A stretch of DNA of 64,000 nt from Bacillus sp. OK048 (GTDB taxonomy: Bacteria; Bacillota; Bacilli; Bacillales; Cytobacillaceae). The stretch lies in NCBI RefSeq assembly GCF_900103525.1, contig NZ_FNHN01000009.1:186001-250000 (forward strand), read 5' to 3'. The translations under genes and the position numbers were made by a program. Below, in pieces: positions 45,916-54,403 of the stretch (positions are counted from its first letter, which is position 1; each line of letters opens with the position of its first letter). The notes beneath the pieces are model-generated. The model ran no database searches. It was not told where the DNA came from and was given only the letters and a program-made list of their open reading frames with translations.

Positions 45916-46095
45916 ATGTGTTCTTTAAAATACTGACGAACAAAAGCTTGTTCTTCTTCGATTACCTCTTAATAAACTTCAATAAATAAATCCTTTTTTG
46001 TAGGATAGTGATTGTTTACGAATTCCTGCATCTTCAGCGATTTGAGCTATTTTAGTTCCTTCATATCCAAACTGGTTAAAATGTTTTTTGCACAT
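45915..46095 (-). pseudogene. Decayed TetR family regulator
   Basis: On the minus strand the sequence reads KKHFNQFGYEGTKIAQIAED then AGIRKQSL, a clear TetR DNA-binding domain. After that the frame shifts (a deletion removes the YTYFPT segment), continues KKDLFIEVY, meets an in-frame TAA, and goes on EVIEEEQAFVRQYFKEH before running into the terminator. The helix before KHF is missing too. So it is a truncated, frameshifted relic of an AcrR-type regulator. Confidence 0.8.
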
Positions 46096-46173
46096 TTTTC
46101 CTCCATTAATGAAAGTCTAAACTTTATCACTATACAAAATAGTATTAATAGCCTATCAAAAAAATAGGTAATT

Positions 46174-46212
46174 TGTCACGATTTGACAGTTCTGGCAAAA
46201 CATGACTATAAT
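46174..46212 (+). promoter_or_regulatory. Promoter and operator of the amino-acid importer operon
   Basis: TTGACA (46183-46188), 18 bp, TATAAT (46207-46212) is a consensus sigma-A promoter. TGTCA-CGATT-TGACA (46174-46188) is a perfect 5-bp inverted repeat overlapping the -35 box, a likely repressor site. It does not match the TnrA box. Confidence 0.72.
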
Positions 46213-46283
46213 TTAATTAATTCTGAAAATTTTAAAAAGTAGAAACTCGATATTAATAGGTTTTTGTAATCAGGAGGTTAAGC

Positions 46284-47012
46284 ATGATTGTATTTAATCA
46301 GGTAAATAAGTTTTATGGAGATTTTCAAGTCTTAAAAGATATTAATCTCACTATCAATCAAGGTGAAGTAGTTGTGGTAATAGGTCCATCCGGTTCAGGG
46401 AAAAGTACTCTGCTGCGCTGTATCAATCACCTGGAAACAATCACTGACGGAACACTTACCGTAAATGGGATATCTGTTGGGGATAAAAAAACAGATATCA
46501 ATAAGCTAAGACGCAATATTGGAATGGTTTTTCAACATTTTTATTTATATCCCCATAAAACCGTGCTTGAAAATATTACTCTGGCTCCTATGAAAGCATT
46601 GGGCCAATCCGAAAAAGAGGCTAAGGAAACAGCCCGGCATTATCTAGAAAAAGTAGGGATATTGGATAAGGCAGAATCTTATCCTTCACAGCTATCCGGA
46701 GGCCAGCAGCAGCGTGTAGCAATTGCCCGAGGTCTTGCAATGAAACCAGAAATTATGCTTTTCGATGAACCCACCTCTGCACTTGATCCCGAAATGATCG
46801 GGGAGGTTCTGGATGTAATGAAAACCCTAGCCAGGGAAGGCATGACAATGGTCGTAGTAACCCATGAAATGGGCTTTGCTAGAGAGGTGGCCGACCGAAT
46901 CGTATTTATTGATGCAGGAAGAATTTTAGAAGATGCAGTTCCGGCTGAATTTTATGAGAATCCTCGTGAAGAACGAGCTCGCTTATTTCTCAGCCGTATA
47001 TTAAATCATTAA
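46284..47012 (+). CDS. glnQ: Polar amino-acid ABC transporter ATP-binding protein (GlnQ-like)
   Basis: 242-residue ATPase with Walker [13 protein letters not shown] (about 33-44), signature [12 protein letters not shown] (about 136-147), Walker [15 protein letters not shown] (about 155-168) and switch VVTHEMGFA, the last a hallmark of the amino-acid (PAAT) subfamily. AGGAGG precedes the ATG. First of a complete four-gene importer (ATPase, binding protein, two permeases). Glutamine or glutamate/aspartate is the likely substrate class. Confidence 0.92.
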   Translation: MIVFNQVNKFYGDFQVLKDINLTINQGEVVVVIGPSGSGKSTLLRCINHLETITDGTLTVNGISVGDKKTDINKLRRNIGMVFQHFYLYPHKTVLENITLAPMKALGQSEKEAKETARHYLEKVGILDKAESYPSQLSGGQQQRVAIARGLAMKPEIMLFDEPTSALDPEMIGEVLDVMKTLAREGMTMVVVTHEMGFAREVADRIVFIDAGRILEDAVPAEFYENPREERARLFLSRILNH

Positions 47013-47027
47013 TAGGGGGTAAATGGA

Positions 47028-47834
47028 ATGTTCAAAACAAAAAAATTCGTAAAAATGGCGCTAGTATCTGCAATGGCTGCCATATTTCTTGCCGGTTGCG
47101 GCGGGGACAAGACGTCTACTGGTAGTAGCAAGGATGTGCTAGCCCAGATCAAGGAAGACAAAAAAGTTGTATTTGGCGTAAAACATGACACGCGTTTGTT
47201 TGGATTGAAAAATCCATCAACAGGAGAAGTGGAAGGGTTCGATATCGATCTTTCCAAAGCGTTGGCAGAAGAAATGTTTGGCAAGGATGTTAAGCCTGAA
47301 TTCGTTGAGGTTACTTCGAAAACGAGGGTAGGTCTCTTAAATAATGGTAAGGTTGATGCGGTTGTCGCGACGATGACGATCACGGAAGAACGCAAAAAGG
47401 AAGTTGATTTTACTGATGTTTATTTTGATGCAGGGCAATCATTGCTTGTGAAAAAAGGCAGTAAGATTCAGAGCATTGATGACTTAAAAAAAGACACAAA
47501 GGTACTTGCTGTTAAAGGCTCGACATCTTCAATCAATATTCGTGAGAAAGCTCCTGAAACAACAGTACTTGAATTCGAAAACTATGCTGAAGCCTTTACA
47601 GCACTAAAGGCAGGTAAGGGTGATGCCCTGACTACAGATGATTCGATCCTTTATGGTATGGCAGAAGAAGATCCTTCATTTGAATTGGTCGGAGGAACGT
47701 TTACTGAAGAGCCATACGGGATAGCTGTAAAAAAAGGTAATGCAGAGCTTGTTGATGAGTTGAATAAAGCATTAAAAAGCCTGAAGGATTCAGGAAAGTA
47801 CGATGAGATCAAGGATAAATGGATTAAAAATTAA
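47028..47834 (+). CDS. glnH: Glutamine/glutamate-type binding lipoprotein
   Basis: 268-residue family 3 binding protein with signal peptide and lipobox ending LAGC (Cys near residue 23). The mature domain has VEGFDIDLSKALAEEMFG (ligand-contact region), KTRVGLLNNGKVDAVVATMT and VKKGSKIQSIDDLKK, as in GlnH/PEB1-like proteins. The Arg of the TSKTRVG stretch would bind the alpha-carboxylate. It delivers the amino acid to the two following permeases. Confidence 0.92.
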   Translation: MFKTKKFVKMALVSAMAAIFLAGCGGDKTSTGSSKDVLAQIKEDKKVVFGVKHDTRLFGLKNPSTGEVEGFDIDLSKALAEEMFGKDVKPEFVEVTSKTRVGLLNNGKVDAVVATMTITEERKKEVDFTDVYFDAGQSLLVKKGSKIQSIDDLKKDTKVLAVKGSTSSINIREKAPETTVLEFENYAEAFTALKAGKGDALTTDDSILYGMAEEDPSFELVGGTFTEEPYGIAVKKGNAELVDELNKALKSLKDSGKYDEIKDKWIKN

Positions 47835-47854
47835 TAATTAATAACAGGTTTCTC

Positions 47855-47907
47855 ATCAGGATGGGCTGTAATCCGTATGCAATCTTTTCGGATATGCTCA
47901 TCCTGAT
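47855..47907 (+). promoter_or_regulatory. Intra-operon stem-loop
   Basis: ATCAGGATGGGC pairs with GCTCATCCTGAT and an inner ATCCG/CGGAT stem closes the loop. No T run; the next ribosome site follows closely. It would stabilise the upstream mRNA or dampen permease expression relative to the binding protein. Confidence 0.6.
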
Positions 47908-47925
47908 TATTTAGGAGGGGATCGT

Positions 47926-48564
47926 TTGCTGGATTTCTCGATACTAACGACTAATATGGATTCCTTTTTAGAAGGATTAAAAATAACCATCATTGCTAGT
48001 TTAATAGCTTTATTAGGCAGTTTTATTTTGGGGACACTTCTTGCTGTTATGAGAATTGCCCCGTTTAAACCACTTAACTGGTTGGGAACGGCATATGTTG
48101 AATTTATTCGTAATATACCTGTACTCGTTATCGTGTTTTTCGCTTATTTGGCTGGTAACTTTGGCGGGATGACTGCAGGAACAATCGGGTTGACCATCTA
48201 TACAGCCGCTTTCATCGCCGAAGCGATCCGTGCCGGAATTATGTCTGTACCAAGAGGACAAATGGAAGCTGCCCGCTCGACAGGATTAACTTACGGCCAG
48301 GCAATGAGAATGGTTATACTCCCTCAGGCTATTAAGATCGTCATCCCTCCCCTTGGTAACCAATTTATCAATTTAGTTAAAAATTCATCCTTGTTAGCAG
48401 TCGTGGCAGGAGGGGATTTAATGTATCAGGGGGATTTAATATCTGCAAAAACATACCTAACCTTTGATACCTATGTTTTCGTGGCCTTATTTTATTTAAT
48501 TTTAACTATACCTTTAAGTCTTGGCGTAGGATATTTAGAAAAACGCTTGGCAAGAAGTAATTAA
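47926..48564 (+). CDS. Amino-acid ABC transporter permease 1 (GlnM/P-like)
   Basis: 212-residue His/Glu/Gln/Arg/opine-type permease, with about five membrane segments and the EAA loop ARSTGLTYGQAMRMVILPQA (about 112-131). TTG start with AGGAGGGG 5 nt upstream. EFIRNIPVLVIVFF (about 59-72) is the usual family motif. Forms a heterodimer with the next gene product. Confidence 0.9.
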   Translation: MLDFSILTTNMDSFLEGLKITIIASLIALLGSFILGTLLAVMRIAPFKPLNWLGTAYVEFIRNIPVLVIVFFAYLAGNFGGMTAGTIGLTIYTAAFIAEAIRAGIMSVPRGQMEAARSTGLTYGQAMRMVILPQAIKIVIPPLGNQFINLVKNSSLLAVVAGGDLMYQGDLISAKTYLTFDTYVFVALFYLILTIPLSLGVGYLEKRLARSN

Positions 48565-48579
48565 GGAGGTGCGCGCAAG

Positions 48580-49242
48580 ATGGATTTTCTAGCACCGTTC
48601 ATTGAAGTATATACACCTGAACATTTCAAATTTTTACTGGAAGGGTTTGGAGTAACTCTAAAGGTTGCTGCCATTTCAATCGTGCTCAGCTTCATTATTG
48701 GAGGTCTTATTGGAACTCTCAGATATGCGCGGATTCCCGTTGTTTCTCAATTACTAACCGTGATTGTCGAGACGATTCGTAACCTTCCTTTGCTGCTAAT
48801 CATTTTCTTCACCTATTTTGCTTTGCCTGAAATTGGGATAGAAATGGAAATCACGACTGCGGCTATTGCGGCACTGACGGTTTTTGAATCAGCGATGCTG
48901 TCAGAAATCATCAGAAGCGGCTTAAATTCGATTGAAAAAGGACAGATTGAAGCAGGACGTGCGTCTGGCCTGAACTACATCCAGACATTACGCTATATCA
49001 TCATGCCACAAGCACTGAGAAGGATGGTTCCACCTATTGTCAGTCAATTTATTTCTCTGCTTAAAGATACATCATTAGCTGTCGTCATCGCGTTGCCGGA
49101 TTTATTGCACAACGGACAAATTATTTACGCACAGAAGGGTTCGTATGTGATACCTGTTTTTGTAATTGTAGCGTTGTTGTACTTTATCGTTAATTATGCT
49201 TTGTCACTAGTTGCGCGAAGGTTAGAATTAAAACAAGCATAA
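48580..49242 (+). CDS. Amino-acid ABC transporter permease 2 (GlnP-like)
   Basis: 220-residue partner permease with the same motifs: ETIRNLPLLLIIFFTYFALP (about 65-84) and EAA loop GRASGLNYIQTLRYIIMPQA (about 126-145). AAGGAGG 10 nt upstream of the ATG; 15 bp after permease 1. Ends the importer operon at the terminator at 49243-49277. Confidence 0.9.
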   Translation: MDFLAPFIEVYTPEHFKFLLEGFGVTLKVAAISIVLSFIIGGLIGTLRYARIPVVSQLLTVIVETIRNLPLLLIIFFTYFALPEIGIEMEITTAAIAALTVFESAMLSEIIRSGLNSIEKGQIEAGRASGLNYIQTLRYIIMPQALRRMVPPIVSQFISLLKDTSLAVVIALPDLLHNGQIIYAQKGSYVIPVFVIVALLYFIVNYALSLVARRLELKQA

Positions 49243-49277
49243 GAAATCTGGCTCATTAATTGGGCCAGATTTTTTTA
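49243..49277 (+). terminator. Terminator of the amino-acid importer operon
   Basis: AAATCTGGCTC and GGGCCAGATTT form the stem, followed by a T run. The following 49278-49540 contains only short, unsupported open frames. Confidence 0.93.
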
Positions 49278-49542
49278 CTTCCAATTAGGTTGCTTCATTT
49301 CTTTCCTTTTTGTTATTAAAAAGTTCATAGTTTAACATAAAAAACAGAAATAGGTTACTAATAAACTTACTGCATAACCGAGAGTCGATGGGAATAAAAG
49401 CAGGCGGTGTACCGATAAGTGAAGAAGAGAGCAAATATGATGATGATAATAACTGAATGACAAGAACGCACGCAAAGAATCGCAAATTAGGAAAAGAAAT
49501 AATGGCTCCCTCGCTATATGATTAAGGTGAGGGGGAAGTAAG

Positions 49543-50775
49543 ATGAATCTATTAAAGAAAAAGGATCCATATCAGGTTTATATTTATACCTGTTTTTTAT
49601 CTCAATTGTTTTTCACCTTTATTTTTACCGTAAATTTGTTATATCAAGTGGAGATGGTTCAATTAAATCCACTACAGCTAATTTTAGTGGGGACTGTTTT
49701 GGAGGCAACAGTTTTCATCTTTGAAATTCCGACTGGAATCCTGTCTGATCTTAAAAGTAGAAAGCTTTCTGTTGTCATTGGCTTTTTCTTAATTGGAATT
49801 GGTTTTATTATTGAGGGCATGTTTCCGTTTTTTACGGCTGTGGTTCTATCTCAAATTATCTGGGGAATTGGATATACTTTTACAAGTGGTTCCCATCAAG
49901 CTTGGATTGCTGATGAGATTGGGGAAGAACGCGCCTCCACAGCATTTGTCAAAGGTGCCAAGGCAGGTAATCTCGGTAACGTCCTTGCCATTCCTTTAAG
50001 TATGTTGGCAGGATATTTTATACTTAATCTGCCGATCGTTTTAGGCGGTATTGGGTTGGTAGTGCTATCCATCCTTTTAGTTTTCTTTATGAAAGAAGAG
50101 AAGTTTAAACCTGCTGAAAAGGTGGAGAGAATATCGGTTTGGAAGAATATCAAGGAAAATATGAGTCAAATTCTTTACTATTCTAAAGTGAATTATCTAA
50201 TGAGAATCCTATTTTTCATTGCGTTGTTTTTTGGCTTTTATAGTGAAGGCTTTGACCGATTGTGGATTCCCCACATTATTGAGCAATCAGGTCTAGCGAA
50301 ACTATCAGACAGTCAGTTAGTTTTGCTGATGGGCGGGGTTCAATTCATTGTCGTCCTTCTAACGTTTGCCGCACTTCATTTTATTGATAATAGTTCCATC
50401 CACCAGCACCTTAACCATATTTACGTGGCCCTTTTTATAGGGAGCATTCTAATTATCGGTTCATTAATTGGTTTTGCTTTTACCACATTCGCTGTTGGTT
50501 TGTTTGCTTTCTATATCATCATTCAAATTTCAAGAAGTATTATGTATCCATTGGAGACGGTTTGGCTGAATAAAATCATCCCGGACTCTTCTACACGTGC
50601 TACCTTTTTTTCAGTCAAAGGTCAGGTTGATGCAATTGGACAAATTGGCGGCGGTCCAGTGATCGGTGTGATTGCTTCAAACTTTACGATAAAAATAGCG
50701 ATTCTGGTAAGTGCGATTATTTTAATGCCCGTTTTATTCTTATATAACCACATCATGAAAAAAGCTAGAGGGTGA
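49543..50775 (+). CDS. MFS transporter
   Basis: 410-residue major-facilitator protein with about twelve hydrophobic segments and a central cytosolic loop (about 184-210, KEEKFKPAEKVER). The GILSDLKSRKLSVVIG stretch (about 65-80) is the motif A loop between helices 2 and 3. It resembles putative drug or tetracycline-type exporters of Bacillus (YfmO/YitZ-like); substrate unknown. ATG with GAGGGGGAAG upstream. Convergent with the AraC/GyrI gene, one base apart, so terminators must overlap coding DNA. Confidence 0.88.
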   Translation: MNLLKKKDPYQVYIYTCFLSQLFFTFIFTVNLLYQVEMVQLNPLQLILVGTVLEATVFIFEIPTGILSDLKSRKLSVVIGFFLIGIGFIIEGMFPFFTAVVLSQIIWGIGYTFTSGSHQAWIADEIGEERASTAFVKGAKAGNLGNVLAIPLSMLAGYFILNLPIVLGGIGLVVLSILLVFFMKEEKFKPAEKVERISVWKNIKENMSQILYYSKVNYLMRILFFIALFFGFYSEGFDRLWIPHIIEQSGLAKLSDSQLVLLMGGVQFIVVLLTFAALHFIDNSSIHQHLNHIYVALFIGSILIIGSLIGFAFTTFAVGLFAFYIIIQISRSIMYPLETVWLNKIIPDSSTRATFFSVKGQVDAIGQIGGGPVIGVIASNFTIKIAILVSAIILMPVLFLYNHIMKKARG

Positions 50776-50776
50776 C

Positions 50777-51688
50777 TCATCCTCTTTCTTTTATGGGAAT
50801 GTGAATCTCCATATAGATTTTATTGTAATCCCAGTAGTGGCAATGCTCATCATAGTATTCGAAGTCAAAGCTTTCTTCATCCACTTCATAAGAGGATTGT
50901 GGAAACCAGTCCTCCAAAATATAGTCCCAAGTCCCTTTAATCGCTGAAACAAAATTTTCAACTGGCACCAAGGGAGTTCTGAAAACGGCATAGGTGGCGG
51001 TCGGAATTTCTAACTGAGTCAATCCTTCTGGTAGCAGGGTACCTTCATCAAGTTCTACGGCAAATAGATAGACAAAATTATCCTCCATTTTTGAAGAACT
51101 TAGATTGATACAATATTCCCCATGTTTTCTTGGAGATAATGTTTGATAAAGCAATCTTTCAACTGAACCATCAGTTAACCCTTCCTGTTCCCAATAAGCG
51201 GGTGCGTCCCTTGTATAAGCGACATTTTTCATATTAATTTCAAAGGTTTTTCCTGCAACAGTGAATGCCTTCCGTCTAACAATCATGGGCTGCATTACGA
51301 TTCCGCCAGTGTTCTTTTGATGAATACGAAACAAATCTAATTTTTGCGGTAGTGATTTGGGGCAATGAATCTTATATAAACTAGGAGGACTCCCAAAGCA
51401 TCTTTTAAAAGCTTTTGTAAAACCGGCATGAGTTTCAAATCCGTAATCCAACGCAATTTGAATTATTTTTTTTCCGTTAACTAACTCGTACAATGCATAC
51501 TGGAGCTTTCTTTTTACTACATAGTCCATCAAGGTATATCCTGTATGCTTCTGAAAAACCCGATAAAAATGGTAAGGGGAATACCCGGACATTTTCGCTA
51601 ATTTTTCAGGATCGATTTCATCCTTAATATGTTTTTCTATATAATCAACCACTTGTTGGAGCAGATGTAACTGTTGGATACCTATCAC
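50777..51688 (-). CDS. AraC family regulator with GyrI-like ligand domain
   Basis: 303-residue regulator. Two AraC HTH motifs lie at the N-terminus (about 8-108: IDPEKLAKMSGYSPYHFYRVF; IIQIALDYGFETHAGFTKAF). Residues about 135-300 form a GyrI/SOUL-like effector-binding domain (QPMIVRRKAFTVAGKTFEI at its start, ending YNKIYMEIHIPI). Such proteins (Rob/SoxS/BmrR-like design) sense small hydrophobic or drug-like molecules. GTG start; the ribosome site is poor. The gene is convergent with the MFS transporter, which it might control. Confidence 0.85.
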   Translation of the reverse strand: MIGIQQLHLLQQVVDYIEKHIKDEIDPEKLAKMSGYSPYHFYRVFQKHTGYTLMDYVVKRKLQYALYELVNGKKIIQIALDYGFETHAGFTKAFKRCFGSPPSLYKIHCPKSLPQKLDLFRIHQKNTGGIVMQPMIVRRKAFTVAGKTFEINMKNVAYTRDAPAYWEQEGLTDGSVERLLYQTLSPRKHGEYCINLSSSKMEDNFVYLFAVELDEGTLLPEGLTQLEIPTATYAVFRTPLVPVENFVSAIKGTWDYILEDWFPQSSYEVDEESFDFEYYDEHCHYWDYNKIYMEIHIPIKERG

Positions 51689-51834
51689 CTCGAAAAAATA
51701 ACATAATCTACTAGTATTATAATTTATTTTTGAACTTGTGCATCACTATTCTTTCTGTTGAAATTCTGCTGGTTGTCCTTCATTATAAGGATATAGACAT
51801 TTGTATAAGTATATTTTTACGAAGGAAGTAGATT

Positions 51835-53001
51835 ATGACGGAAGAAAATATAACCAGAATTCAGTTAGATGGCAAGGAAATTATCTTAGTTGGTACTGCA
51901 CATGTTTCCAAACAAAGTGTAGAGCAGGTAAAGGAAGTCATTGATCGTGAACAGCCTGATTCGGTTTGTATCGAATTGGATGAACAACGGTATAAAGCAA
52001 TAATGGAAGGAAATAAGTGGAGAGAAACTGATATTTTTAAGGTCATAAAAGAAAAGAAAGCGACATTGCTTATCATGAATCTTGCTATTTCTTCCTTTCA
52101 AAATCGTTTAGCAAAACAGTTTAATACAAAGCCAGGCCAGGAAATGATTCAAGGAATTGAATCGGCAAAGGAAATAGGTGCTGAGCTCGTATTAGCCGAC
52201 CGTAATATTCAAATTACCTTTTCACGTATTTGGGGTAATGTTGGTATTTGGGGAAAAGCGCAGCTGCTCACGTCAATTATCTATAGTATTTTCAATAAAG
52301 AAACCATTTCAGAGGAAGAACTTGAGAAAATGAAAACGCAAGATACGTTAAATGCGTCACTTGCTGAAATTTCCGAAGCATTTCCAAAATTAAAGAAACC
52401 CTTAATTGATGAACGCGATCAATACTTAGCACAAAAAATTAAAGAAGCACCTGGTAAAAAAGTTGTGGCAGTTTTAGGTGCAGCGCACGTCCCTGGAATT
52501 ACCAAAGAAATTCATAAAGACCAGGATTTGCAAGCTCTAACAACAACAAAACCAAAATCGAAAACACCGCAAATTATCGGCTGGGCCATCCCTGCGCTTA
52601 TTGTTGCACTTATTGCCTTTACCTTTTTTCTCAATCCATCTGCTGGTATGGATCAAGCGATTAGTTGGATACTTTGGACCGGAACCACAGCTGCGATTGG
52701 TGCAGCCGCAGCATTAGGGCACCCACTGGCTATTTTATCAGCATTTATCGCAGCGCCAATCACTACGTTACATCCATTATTGGCGGCAGGCTGGGTATCA
52801 GGGATTGTTCAAGCATACATTAAACGTCCAAGTGTCGCAGACTTTGAAACATTATCAGAAGACGTTTTCTCTTTAAAGGGCTTTTGGCGGAATAAATTTA
52901 CAAGGGTCCTGCTCGTCATCATCCTTACCAACATAGGCGGATCTATTGGAACCTTTATTGGCGGAGCAGATGTAATCCGGACGTTTTTTAATAACTTGTA
53001 A
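51835..53001 (+). CDS. TraB/PrgY family protein
   Basis: 388-residue protein. Residues about 1-230 are the TraB domain (ILVGTAHVSKQSVEQV near 17-32 with the conserved GTAHxS; VCIELDEQRYKAI; LVLADRNIQITFSRIW; VVAVLGAAHVPGI near 212-224). The C-terminal 150 residues have about four membrane segments ending GGSIGTFIGGADVIRTF. The fold belongs to the metalloprotease-like Tiki/TraB/EreA superfamily; PrgY-type proteins in enterococci curb peptide pheromone. A role in peptide processing is inference. ATG with GAAGGAAG upstream; terminator at 53006-53039. Confidence 0.88.
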   Translation: MTEENITRIQLDGKEIILVGTAHVSKQSVEQVKEVIDREQPDSVCIELDEQRYKAIMEGNKWRETDIFKVIKEKKATLLIMNLAISSFQNRLAKQFNTKPGQEMIQGIESAKEIGAELVLADRNIQITFSRIWGNVGIWGKAQLLTSIIYSIFNKETISEEELEKMKTQDTLNASLAEISEAFPKLKKPLIDERDQYLAQKIKEAPGKKVVAVLGAAHVPGITKEIHKDQDLQALTTTKPKSKTPQIIGWAIPALIVALIAFTFFLNPSAGMDQAISWILWTGTTAAIGAAAALGHPLAILSAFIAAPITTLHPLLAAGWVSGIVQAYIKRPSVADFETLSEDVFSLKGFWRNKFTRVLLVIILTNIGGSIGTFIGGADVIRTFFNNL

Positions 53002-53005
53002 TGAG

Positions 53006-53039
53006 TAGTACCTTCCAAAGCGGGAGGTGCTATTTTTTT
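53006..53039 (+). terminator. Terminator of the TraB-family gene
   Basis: TAGTACCTTCC pairs with GGGAGGTGCTA, followed by T7. Confidence 0.92.
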
Positions 53040-53134
53040 ACGGTTGGAGAATGTTGTCGAACGTTTAGTAGCTAGTAGTGCAGCGGGCTGAAGTAGAATA
53101 GAGGTAATTGATATGAATAAGGAGTTGGGAATGG

Positions 53135-53758
53135 TTGAATATTTATCTTATCCGTCATGGTGAAGCGGAGCATAATGTGGATAAAACAGTGATGGCACAT
53201 ACGCATGATTCTCAGCATAGTTTAACAGAACTAGGACGTAAACAAGCACAGGTAACGGCTGAATTTTTCAAAACCATCATCACCTTAAAGACGGTTTTGT
53301 ACAGCTCACCTTATTTACGCACGATTCAAACAGCAAAAGCCATTCATTCACAGCTCCCAGAAACAGTTCCGTTTTTTGAAAATCCACTTATACGAGAATG
53401 GGAGCTAGGAAACCTTTATGATTTTACCGATCGTCCTCCAGAGAAAAAGAAGGAGTTCAAGGCGGCAGGACAATTTTACTTCCGTTTTCAAAATGGGGAA
53501 TCATTAGCCGACGTGTATTTACGCGCGACGATGTTCATGCATACCGTGGTCGAACGAGTAAGGAGACAGCAACGTTATGACAATGTCGTCATTGTCACCC
53601 ATGCTGCGTTTATTCATATGCTGTTAACCTTTTTGATGAATTGGCCGATAGAGGATTTGAAACATTTTAAACCGGTTGAGAATGCCTCTGTCATAAAACT
53701 AAACGAAGTAGATGGTGACTATCAGTACGAAAAGATATTTGTACCCATCGTCGACTAA
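53135..53758 (+). CDS. Histidine phosphatase (phosphoglycerate mutase-like)
   Basis: 207-residue branch-1 histidine phosphatase. The catalytic RHGEAEHN motif (His about residue 8) opens the protein; a YSSPYLRTIQTAKAI block gives the second conserved Arg (about 61-63), and VIVTHAAFIHML supplies the second catalytic His (about 155). Substrate unknown; relatives act on phosphosugars or nucleotides. TTG start gives the usual family opening MNIYLIRHG; GGAG is 10 nt upstream. Single-gene unit. Confidence 0.9.
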   Translation: MNIYLIRHGEAEHNVDKTVMAHTHDSQHSLTELGRKQAQVTAEFFKTIITLKTVLYSSPYLRTIQTAKAIHSQLPETVPFFENPLIREWELGNLYDFTDRPPEKKKEFKAAGQFYFRFQNGESLADVYLRATMFMHTVVERVRRQQRYDNVVIVTHAAFIHMLLTFLMNWPIEDLKHFKPVENASVIKLNEVDGDYQYEKIFVPIVD

Positions 53759-53878
53759 TCATGAAAAATCATCTGTACTAGTATCGTCGGAAAGGTCACA
53801 AGCATCTAATAGTGCTTTTTAAGTACAAATCTTATGTAAATTTGTGTGGGTTGATTTAAAATGGAAGCCTCTTATTTA

Positions 53879-53920
53879 AGCCTGGTCCCTATGTATCGCA
53901 TAGGAATCAGGTTTTTTTTA
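53879..53920 (+). terminator. Terminator after the phosphatase gene
   Basis: CCTGGTCCCTATG pairs with CATAGGAATCAGG, followed by a T run. Confidence 0.9.
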
Positions 53921-53950
53921 TAAAGAAATTGGAAAATTATCCAAAGTCTA

Positions 53951-54002
53951 TTGTTATTTGTTAAATAAAGTGATATAGTACATTACAACAGTAATGCACT
54001 AT
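53951..54002 (+). promoter_or_regulatory. Promoter and GntR-type operator of the ABC operon
   Basis: TTGTTA (53951-53956), 17 bp, TATAGT (53974-53979). From 53975 to 54002 runs ATAGTACATTAC-AACA-GTAATGCACTAT, a 12-bp inverted repeat with one mismatch pair, covering the -10 box and start point. It suits autoregulation by the YtrA-type GntR encoded next. Confidence 0.75.
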
Positions 54003-54022
54003 GTCAGAAAGGAGGAAAAGGG

Positions 54023-54403
54023 TTGATTCTTAATATGGATGGAGCGAAACCAATTTATTTGCAAATTTCTGAATGGCTGGAAAGAGAAATTCTGAATGAG
54101 AATTTTAAAAGTGATCAAAAAATTTACTCCCAATATCAGCTTGCGGAAATGTTTACGATTAACCCAGCTACGGCGGCAAAGGGGTTAACGCTGCTGGTCG
54201 AAGAGAACATTCTTTATAAAAAGCGAGGGCTCGGAATGTTTGTTGCAAGTAATGCGAGAGAAATCATCATCAATAAACGAAAAAGTCAAACCTTAAAGGG
54301 ATTAGTCATTGATATTGTCATGGAAGCGAAACGATTAGATGTAAGTATAGAGGAATTAATCCAAATGATTCGTGATGTAAACAAAAGGGAGGCAGGGGAA
54401 TGA
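54023..54403 (+). CDS. GntR family regulator, YtrA type
   Basis: 126-residue regulator with a winged-helix GntR domain (about 8-75: KPIYLQISEWLEREIL, then YQLAEMFTINPATAAKGLTL) and a short helical tail, the YtrA subfamily layout. YtrA regulators usually head operons for ABC transporters and repress them until a cell-wall or antibiotic signal arrives. TTG 54023 has AGGAGG 7 nt upstream. Its stop overlaps the ATPase start by 4 nt. Confidence 0.9.
   Translation: MILNMDGAKPIYLQISEWLEREILNENFKSDQKIYSQYQLAEMFTINPATAAKGLTLLVEENILYKKRGLGMFVASNAREIIINKRKSQTLKGLVIDIVMEAKRLDVSIEELIQMIRDVNKREAGE

Noticed and set aside
46174-46188. TnrA (nitrogen) box for the amino-acid importer
   Set aside because: The palindrome TGTCA-N5-TGACA differs in length and centre from the TnrA consensus TGTNA-N7-TNACA.
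49285-49485. Hydrophobic 66-residue minus-strand open frame
   Set aside because: No ribosome site and low-complexity AT-rich sequence next to a terminator.
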